Of a stretch of 64,000 nucleotides of DNA, positions 57,562-64,000 are shown piece after piece (position 1 is the first letter of the stretch; every line of letters starts with the position of its first letter). Origin of the DNA: Marthasterias glacialis (taxonomy: Eukaryota; Echinodermata; Asteroidea; Forcipulatida; Asteriidae); assembly GCA_911728455.2 (NCBI GenBank), contig OU452231.1, forward strand, positions 6,850,963 through 6,914,962, in the 5' to 3' direction. The notes beneath the pieces were generated by a model. The model was not told where the DNA came from. It saw nothing but the letters and a program-made list of their open reading frames with translations, and made no database searches. The position numbers were made by a program, and so were the translations under genes.

Positions 57562-58505
57562 AACACAAACACATAATGATTAGTGTATTTATGACCGCTA
57601 CTTCATACTTCAAATACATTTGCGGGAAAATTACAAGTTTTTCCTACGCATGTAGTTCTTGCCTACATTTTGGAGCACTTTGGTTCGAGATCACGCCAAC
57701 AACCGAACGGAGGGGTCTCCAACCGTAACAAAAAATAAATATTTTTTTTTGTAAAAACAATTCAAAATTACCGGTATCACTGAAGTATTCAAGAGCTCAC
57801 TGAAAATGTTGACCGTTTCAAATATTCTGATCTTAGCAAAAAAAGATGATTGTTTGTGTCAAATGAAGTATGAGCAAAAGATAGCACACTGCTTACTTTA
57901 ATTCTCAAAAGTACAAGCAATTGTACTCATGTCAAAGTCAGTTTGATATGTTGAATATTTTGTGTTGTAATTTATGTCATGTGAAGCAAGCACTCCCGTC
58001 CCCCGAAACAACGATGCACCTTCCCTTTAAAAATGTTCCATTATTGATCTTTGAGAAAAGGTAGACAAATGTCGGCCAAACAACTTACTTTATATTCATG
58101 TTGTTACTAAAGTGATACCTGTGTGCATTTCAATAGTCACTGATGCTTCAAGGCAAAATGCGCCATGATGAAACTCTCAGTGTTAATTCCATAAACGAAA
58201 ATTAATTTCCAGCAAACATTGTAGACCGATATTTCTTTTGTATTATTCATTCCGAATTCCCATCTGTCTAATTTGCGTGATGGGTCACATATACCGAAAA
58301 GTGCCATGAGAAAATATTCCCGTCTTAACCCTCCTACTATCTGACCATTAAACCCCATCCACATGGCTTTGGATGCATACACACGATACACGGATGGTTT
58401 ATGTACTGTAGCTGTTCTACCACACACAACCAGTAAGAATTTCGAATGGTAGGTCAACTTTCATATTATGTAATAATTGCATCGGGTAAAGACATGTTTT
58501 CCTTA
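57562..58505. other. No feature recognised
   Basis: This is AT-rich non-coding. A 106-codon minus frame (58137-58457) has no recognisable family. Confidence 0.45.
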
Positions 58506-58656
58506 CTTGTGTTAAGCATCGTATATACTCAGTACTCTCCCGAGTGCTGCTTGGGGGAAACAATCCACATGCATAATACTCGGGTGGGATGCGAACCCAG
58601 GACCACCACCATCCTACATCAGATATCTTACCCACTAGATCACCGAGCAAGCCCGG
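58506..58656 (-). mobile_element. tRNA-derived SINE-like element
   Basis: On the minus strand the tRNA-like module (58579-58648) has A box TGATCTAGTGGGTAAGA, B box GGGTTCGCATCCC and closing arms CTCGG/CCGAG. It is followed by ACTCGGGAGAGTACTGAGTA and TATACGATGCTTAACAC. That tail is one arm of the palindrome at 57414-57561. Confidence 0.65.
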
Positions 58657-59213
58657 AGACAAGAGACCAGTTCGAAATTTACTGATATGGAAAGCGGTTT
58701 TATATTTGAGAGGGGTTGTGTATGTAACCGTGGGAGGCAAGACAATAAAGCATGCAAAAAGGTGATACGATGATTTCTCGAAAACATGAGCACTGATTCG
58801 GAATGTTTTCTATTGAGGGCTTGGAAGAGTGTAATCCTACCATAGAGCTATAATTAGAGGGCGTACACGACCATGTGTCACGGCACAAGAAGCTTTTTTG
58901 ACCATTGAGAAAATGGCGCAGACCAATCATAATTACTTGTCACTCATCAGTTTACACAGCAAACATTTTCTAAGCGAGCATTCGTATGCAATTGACCCGT
59001 GGGATTTTCGACGGATGCGTGACGTAGCGAGTGCTCCCTCTAGTTTTTATATAGAACTCTGTGGCGATGTTGAAATATCAATTTTTTATTAAAAGGAAAG
59101 TCTTCGAAAAAAGACAAATCAGCTGCAGCACGGGTAATGTTTTTTTAGCTTACAACATCACGTCATATTGAAGATTTCACTGATGGATGTTCCAACGTAA
59201 GGAAATAAGATTG
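58657..59213. other. No feature recognised
   Basis: This is non-coding spacer. Confidence 0.4.
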
Positions 59214-59463
59214 CACACTATAAACTCCCGGGTCAGTAAATTGACCCAGATTCCGGGCTCCAGGGGGACCTGACCCCTTTCTGGGTCGAGTTGACCCGGA
59301 AGACGGTTAAAAATTGGATTATAACTAAGATTCAGCAACAGTTTTACCCCTTCCTGGGACATTTTGACACGGATTCCGGGTCAAACTGATCCAGAAATAC
59401 GTCAGGCCCCATGGGTCTCGGAATCCCGGTCAATTCTGACCCGGGATTTGTTTAGAGTGCGTG
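59214..59463 (+). mobile_element. GGGTCA-rich MITE, full-length copy 2
   Basis: The left end GCACACTATAAACTCCCGGG, then TCA, and the right end TCTGACCCGGGATTTGTTTA, then GAGTGCG, are inverted repeats. The interior order (ATTCCGGG, GACCCCTTTCTGGGTC, AAGATTCAGCAACAGTTTTA, CAGGCCCCATGGG) matches the 52.4-kb copy. It contains about ten GGGTCA/TGACCC-like half-sites. Confidence 0.78.
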
Positions 59464-59882
59464 GCCCAAAGAATAAGTACATGTAGTAATAAACAAGTTG
59501 TAAATTCAAAATTGCATAGTAACGAATCTAGATAAAATATTACAAAAATTAAACCCAAGTTTCAGATCAGCTTAATGGATCAGTTAATTTTTAACACAGA
59601 CGTAAAGTTTTGAAATCGACCGCAAACCACTGTCATTATAACGATTGGGGTTGTGTGTACATTATTAGCTGTCCATAACCCACGTTTTTAAAATTTAAAT
59701 CACTGATGTTATGTCAGTTGATGCAGCAGTGCTTTGACACTATGTCACTATATGGTCGCGTTCGAACCAAGCGACTTCGGGTACGGCTACGACCATTGGC
59801 TGCCATTAATAATAGGAGTTTCCGGCGTGTCGGCCACAGCCACTGCCGAAGCCATTATTTTGGACACGGCATTCCTACGTGT
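59464..59882. other. Decayed fold-back related to the GGCTAC family
   Basis: From about 59757 the words GCGTTCGAACCAAGCGACTT, GGTACGGCTACG and, on the right, TTTTGGACACGGCATTC weakly mirror each other and recall the GGCTAC family. The rest is non-coding. Confidence 0.35.
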
Positions 59883-60122
59883 ATTGACCCATTTCACCCG
59901 ACGTCACCATCACAATAATCTTGGTTGCGCCATTTTGGTGGTCAATGTCACTGAGTTATTCAGTGAAGAGCGCATTTTAGGAGACGCGGCATTTACACGT
60001 AAACCTATTGACCCAATTCACCTGACGTCATCATCACAATAATCTTGGTTGCGCCGTTTTGGTGGGCAATGTTATTAAGTGAAGTGCGCAATTTAGGAGA
60101 CGCGGCGTTTACACGTAAACCT
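59883..60122 (+). repeat. Tandem duplication in the GCGCATTTTAGG family
   Basis: The two units are 59883-60006 (124 bp) and 60007-60122 (116 bp). Both contain CATCACAATAATCTTGGTTG, CGCCRTTTTGGTGG and AGACGCGGCRTTTACACGTA. The second lacks 8 bases near CACTGAGT. The bases up to 60185 continue the family with CCAAAATGGTGAGCGTGGC. Confidence 0.8.
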
Positions 60123-60187
60123 ATTGACCACCAAAATGGTGAGCGTGGCACAGTCGGCGCGTGTGACGTGCGTGCAAGGGGTCAATA

Positions 60188-60391
60188 GACTAATCCGAGC
60201 AGTTTGTTCATGGGCGTTTACACCCACAGCTAAGGCCGCCGCACGCTCGCGTCAACGCACACACGCACTGTGAATCCTCTGTGCTGATTGGTACAATTGG
60301 GCGCTGATGCACTATTGTCGTGTCACGCGCTTGCGGCGGCCATAATTGCGGACATGTAAAACACCATAAACGAGCGCTGCTCGGATTAGTG
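60188..60391. mobile_element. Intact TA-flanked MITE
   Basis: TIRs GACTAATCCGAGC (left) and GCTCGGATTAGTG (right) are flanked by TA at 60186-60187 and 60392-60393. The interior, read in reverse, follows the 18.2-kb copy word for word in places (GTGTAAACGCCCATGAACAA, GAGGATTCAC, GTGACACG). It is 204 bp and non-coding, consistent with a Tc1/mariner-type MITE. Confidence 0.85.
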
Positions 60392-60404
60392 TATACATAC
60401 GGGC

Positions 60405-60815
60405 TCCAGGAATTCGATACCAGTTAACAAGATAATTTATCTAGCCGAGTCAACTTATACTGAAAATGAGATGTCGACTCTTCCTATGTCGTCATGACTG
60501 TCTGAATCATGCCTGAGTAGATATGCCGTGACAATTATTAATCTCACCAAGACGACTTTCTGAAACTGATGTGGCAAGTCGGCCTCTTAGTTTCGTTAAC
60601 TCGTCTTGGCGAGATACATTTTCACGACAAGTCGCGTTAATTTAGTTCAATATTGAGTCGTCTGGGCGAGATTTAATCATGACAACTCGACTTAATCCAC
60701 AAAGACAGATGTCTTGGCAAAATAAATTATCAAGACAAGTTAACTTTTTCCATAAAGTAAGTCGACTTGGCGATATAAACCGCATTATCTGGATAAGTGG
60801 CATGACACTTCTGGA
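60405..60815. repeat. Degenerate palindromic repeats, GTCGACTTGGCGAGAT type
   Basis: Variants of TCGACTTGGCGATATAAA, TTATCAAGACAAGTTAACTT and AACTCGTCTTGGCGAGATAC alternate with their complements at spacing of roughly 60 bp. The array ends 44 bp from the GPCR stop codon and would lie in or beside its 3' UTR. Confidence 0.6.
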
Positions 60816-60858
60816 ACTCCATTATTTTATACTCGACACGGATTATGATATTATAACA

Positions 60859-61881
60859 TTACATAGGCTGGGCCGGAGTACGGCGTTGACCATTTTGTAT
60901 CTCCGTTTCCTGTGTACAGTTCCACGCTTTACGAAAACTCTTTTTGAAGTTCCCGCTTAGGAATCCGTACAGAAGTGGATTGGCACAGCTGTTGAGATAA
61001 CTTAAACACATAGTAAAGTCAGCCACAAGGCCATTAAACCACTTTTGTGAAAGGCACGGTACAAACACTACTACAGTTCGCCATACATAAAATGGCCACC
61101 AGCACATGAAGAAAGCCAGTACTACAAAAAACACTAGACGGTTTACCTTACGTGATTTCTTCATCTTTCCCGTGCGGGTTCCTAATTTCTTAAGACGCAC
61201 CACAATGCTCGAATAGCATACGGAAATGATGAATAAAGGAATCACAAATCCCATTAAAGACGTGTAAATCATGAAAAGTTTCTGAGTTATATCGACGGCG
61301 TCACCGAATACAGACTGGAAATCGAAATAACACAGCGGGTCGCCATTGTTGTCGGTGAAACGTGTTACTATATTCATCGGGCTGGCAGCGGCCAGGGCTA
61401 GGAACCACACGCCGATGTTAACGCAGATGGCCAGGCGAAGAGTCCGATACCCGCGGACCCTTCGAGCATGGCACACGGCAACGTAGCGATCCATGCTCAT
61501 GGCGGTAAGGCAAAACACGCTGGTGAACTGGTTGAGACCGTCAATCGCGTACACCACGTGGCACATAATGGGGCCGAATATCCACTTGTTGCCCACCAGG
61601 GTAGCTACAGACAAAAATATCAGGGCGATCATGAAGAGGTCATCAGCTATGGCCAGATTCAAGATGTACAAATTGGTGACAGTTTTCATTTTGGCGTAGC
61701 GAAGCACCACGAAGATCACCATGCTGTTACCAATCAGACCAGTTACGCAGACGATCAGAAGAAAAATTCCCGCCACCCAATCTCGAATTTGCGTCTGAGA
61801 GTTTGAGTTATTCTCCTCTGTGCAATTCTCCAAAGAACAATTGATGTAGAAACTATCCGAGGCTGTATCGTGGCAATCCAT
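60859..61881 (-). CDS. Somatostatin/opioid/allatostatin-C-type GPCR
   Basis: This encodes a 340-residue class A neuropeptide receptor of the plasma membrane that should couple to G proteins. Seven hydrophobic helices lie at about 36-60, 70-95, 107-130, 147-168, 201-227, 247-272 and 285-308. Landmarks are N52 (helix 1), D80 (LAIAD), DRY at 131-133, W159, P215, CWWP at 260-263 and NPLLY at 301-305. C107 and C184 can form the extracellular disulphide. The N-terminus has N-glycosylation sites N14, N19 and N24. D114 followed by GLNQFTS, and NSCANPLLYGFLS in helix 7, are signatures of the somatostatin, opioid and allatostatin-C receptor group, where that Asp contacts a basic ligand residue. The ATG has A at -3 and G at +4. 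The frame is intact and intronless. Upstream UTR exons are possible. The closest subtype is inference. Confidence 0.93.
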   Translation of the reverse strand: MDCHDTASDSFYINCSLENCTEENNSNSQTQIRDWVAGIFLLIVCVTGLIGNSMVIFVVLRYAKMKTVTNLYILNLAIADDLFMIALIFLSVATLVGNKWIFGPIMCHVVYAIDGLNQFTSVFCLTAMSMDRYVAVCHARRVRGYRTLRLAICVNIGVWFLALAAASPMNIVTRFTDNNGDPLCYFDFQSVFGDAVDITQKLFMIYTSLMGFVIPLFIISVCYSSIVVRLKKLGTRTGKMKKSRKVNRLVFFVVLAFFMCWWPFYVWRTVVVFVPCLSQKWFNGLVADFTMCLSYLNSCANPLLYGFLSGNFKKSFRKAWNCTQETEIQNGQRRTPAQPM

Positions 61882-63272
61882 CTTGCTGGCGGTGAAGGTA
61901 CTGCAGGAACTAGTAAGTGCAGTTCAGTCTCATGTAACTCGTTTGGAGAAGATTGTCGTTTTGCTGTGTTTTTCCCCCGAGTCTGGATGCACAATATTGT
62001 TTAAAGCTCAGGATGTGTACATTTTTAGACTCAGCACACCTTTAAACTCTTCTGAATTGTGATTTTTGTTCTGAGCGTACTTTTCGTCTCGTGTGCATTT
62101 CGACACAGATTGTTTCCAGAGAGTTGGCTTAACAACAATTTGCTTTCGGGAAAATCCTCACAAATGCCGTCACGACCGATCTTCCAGACGGAGTTAAACT
62201 GATCAGGTGTATTTGATCAAGCAAGAAATTGCAATCGTCCAAAAGAAAAAATCATGCTGCTTGAAAAAGGCGATAGGCCTATTTCTCCTCTGTTCGCGGA
62301 GAACACTTGAAAAGATGTTATATAAAACACTTAGCCGCATGGTATGATTCTGCTCTTGACAGCGATGGAGCCATGCACATATTGTATCACGTCGATATCG
62401 ACAGTTTATCCTGGAATCCAGGTTAATTTGAGTGCGTGGAGCGTGCCAAAATGGAGCTCCGTCTGCCGCGGCCGTGTCTGAGTCGCCTGTCTCGCTGGCT
62501 TGCTCGGTTTGGACTGACGGCCGTGGTACTGCTTTTATGGACACACACAGCGTAATGGCATCATTGACAAATGGCGTGTCATCGGTTACGTGTGTTCTGG
62601 TGACTTTCAGTGATCAATATTCATTAGACCGCCGTGTAGTCACTCTCCCGTCTAGAAAAAAATATAACAGTGAACGTACGGTTAAAACTCAAAATGGAAA
62701 ATATCCTCACCATGACCATGACAATAATTTCAGTGTCTCGTTCAACGTGGTGTTCCATAGTGGAATAAATTGGATGATTGCTATACAAAAACTAAATCAA
62801 CAACTATTTACTGCATATTCATAATAAATACTTCATGATTTGAATAGTATGGCTCAATTTACTGATGGCTTTTTTGGGGGTTATTTTGTCAGTACACCTA
62901 CCTTTGTTCGCCTTTCTTTGTAATCCCTCTATCTTTGTATAGTCTTGTGTATAGGGGTAAGTCTGTCAATAGGTTAGGGCACAAAAGTCACGAAGCCACG
63001 GCTTCACCCAATCCTAAGTGTTGCCCTTCTGACTTGTGAATAATTTTTGCTGACTGTTTATATCTTTATATTTCTAAGTACTAATGATGTATTGTATCAT
63101 GTAAGGGCAATGACAAAATAACTGTTTTATCTGAGTGAATTGAACGTAAATCATCAGATTTTAATTATATTTATGTATTTAAAAAAGGAATCTCCACCAT
63201 TCTGCGGCACTCTTTTATAGTATGGTATATCACCCGTCTGTGTGGAGTATAAAATACAACTTCGCAAATACA
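61882..63272. other. Presumed 5' region of the GPCR; no other gene
   Basis: On the minus strand, TTCCTGCAG lies 20 bases before the ATG and could be a splice acceptor for an upstream UTR exon. No promoter motif is convincing. Opposed frames at 62203-62544 and 62432-62824 have no recognisable family. Confidence 0.4.
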
Positions 63273-63420
63273 TTTTATGCGCAATACAGTTGTATGGGGA
63301 CGCATGCGTTAGGCCGTGGAACGAGGTGCATGCTGGTCTAGATAACAAAATCTGGACCATCATGCACCTTGTTCCACGGGTTAACGCGTGCGTACCCATA
63401 TAACTGTATAGCGCGTAAAA
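63273..63420. mobile_element. Fold-back MITE, 65-bp arms
   Basis: The left arm TTTTATGCGCAATACAGTTG, then TATGGGGACGCATGCGTTAG, is mirrored by the right arm ending CCCATATAACTGTATAGCGC, then GTAAAA. Inner parts CGTGGAACGAGGTGCATGCT and CATGCACCTTGTTCCACG also pair. The loop is about 20 bp and nothing is coded. Confidence 0.8.
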
Positions 63421-64000
63421 AGTATATACGAAGTCGTCTATGTAATAGGTTGATTTTTTGTTTGTTTAGCGACTGGCAAAAGACTCTGTTGGTTTTAAAA
63501 TAGCAATTTCTTCTACTTCTCCCGACAAAGCATTGTTGAAAAGACAAAGGATGTTCCTCATTAGTCACCACGACCATACAGGTCAAAGGTGAAAGGGCAT
63601 AGCGATTGAAACGCTGGGCAAAAATCAGAAACACTTTAAAAAGCGGGGACCACTTAAAATGTAGAAGCCGAACTAAGTAATAAGCGATACATGTGCGCTC
63701 AACCAATGATTGAACGCTAAACCAATTTCAAAATAAATACCGGTAAAGTATTGCCAAAAATTATTCATTGTGTACACTAAGGTATGAACTTCAAACTATA
63801 TAAACTAGCCAAAAACGAGAGTATATCAACAAGACTTTTCGCAGTCACTGGAGGATCATCTGATAGTGTGCATAGAGAAGCTGGAGAACAACCGCCATAT
63901 CTGCCGTTTCACGGGTAGAGATGATGTTTTTGAGCATTCTTTTTGATCACATGACCTACTCAGCCGAGTACGCTATTAGTTAACACAGACACAGTCACAT
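63421..64000. other. No gene recognised
   Basis: A 122-codon minus frame (63338-63706) begins in this spacer and runs into the fold-back. It has no recognisable family. The window ends in non-coding sequence. Confidence 0.45.

Noticed and set aside
59734..60042. 102-codon plus-strand frame
   Set aside because: It runs through a tandemly duplicated non-coding repeat and its peptide repeats accordingly.
61468..61806. 112-codon plus-strand frame opposite the GPCR
   Set aside because: It is the antisense shadow of a strongly coding receptor frame.
1..64000. CRISPR-like arrays
   Set aside because: The tandem repeats here have no regular unique spacers, and the sequence is eukaryotic.

Overview
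The window is eukaryotic nuclear DNA, most likely from an echinoderm and probably a sea star. The evidence is the AT-rich, intron-poor-in-genes texture, the frequent AGGCCTA-type words, the many fold-back MITE families, CR1/L2-like LINE 3' ends, and a somatostatin/opioid-type GPCR of bilaterian neuropeptide-receptor type. The species call is inference from style, not from a match. Only two loci have convincing long coding sequence: an LTR retrotransposon and one GPCR gene. Everything else is intergenic or intronic sequence filled with short transposable elements, SINEs, LINE relics and minisatellites.

Layout. Positions 1-7.6 kb hold no recognisable gene but carry MITE copies: a GGGTCA-rich family, a hAT-like CAGTGGCGTAGCC family, a long-TIR element at 3.1-3.45 kb, a GGGCCC fold-back and a TAGTCCT fold-back. 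Positions 7641-18198 are a complete Ty3/gypsy-type LTR retrotransposon. Its 2.27-kb LTRs show no difference on reading. It has a primer binding site resembling the 3' end of a tRNA-Thr, a PNMA-like gag with a CCHC knuckle, and a long pol with protease, RT, RNase H and integrase, reached by a -1 frameshift at an in-frame GGGAAAC. It inserted into the terminal inverted repeat of a TA-flanked MITE that continues at 18201-18407. Positions 18.4-60.4 kb are non-coding and repeat-rich. They include a 16-bp minisatellite growing inside a MITE (27.2-27.7 kb), tRNA-derived SINEs (30.2, 33.5, 40.8 and 58.6 kb), a 0.9-kb fold-back with a LINE relic in its loop (41.8-42.7 kb), a CR1/L2-like relic (44.1-44.6 kb), and tandemly duplicated segments (45.1-45.6, 46.5-46.9 and 59.9-60.1 kb).

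At 60859-61881 on the minus strand lies an intact, intronless 340-residue class A GPCR of the somatostatin/opioid/allatostatin-C receptor group. A palindromic repeat cluster lies on its 3' side. The last 2 kb hold its presumed 5' region and one more fold-back element.

No operon-like organisation, CRISPR array, rRNA or credible functional tRNA was seen. The most interesting object is the retrotransposon. Each LTR contains a 161-bp segment repeated 948 bp apart, apparently running from a predicted transcription start to a consensus splice donor. This suggests a spliced leader that was copied back into the LTR.
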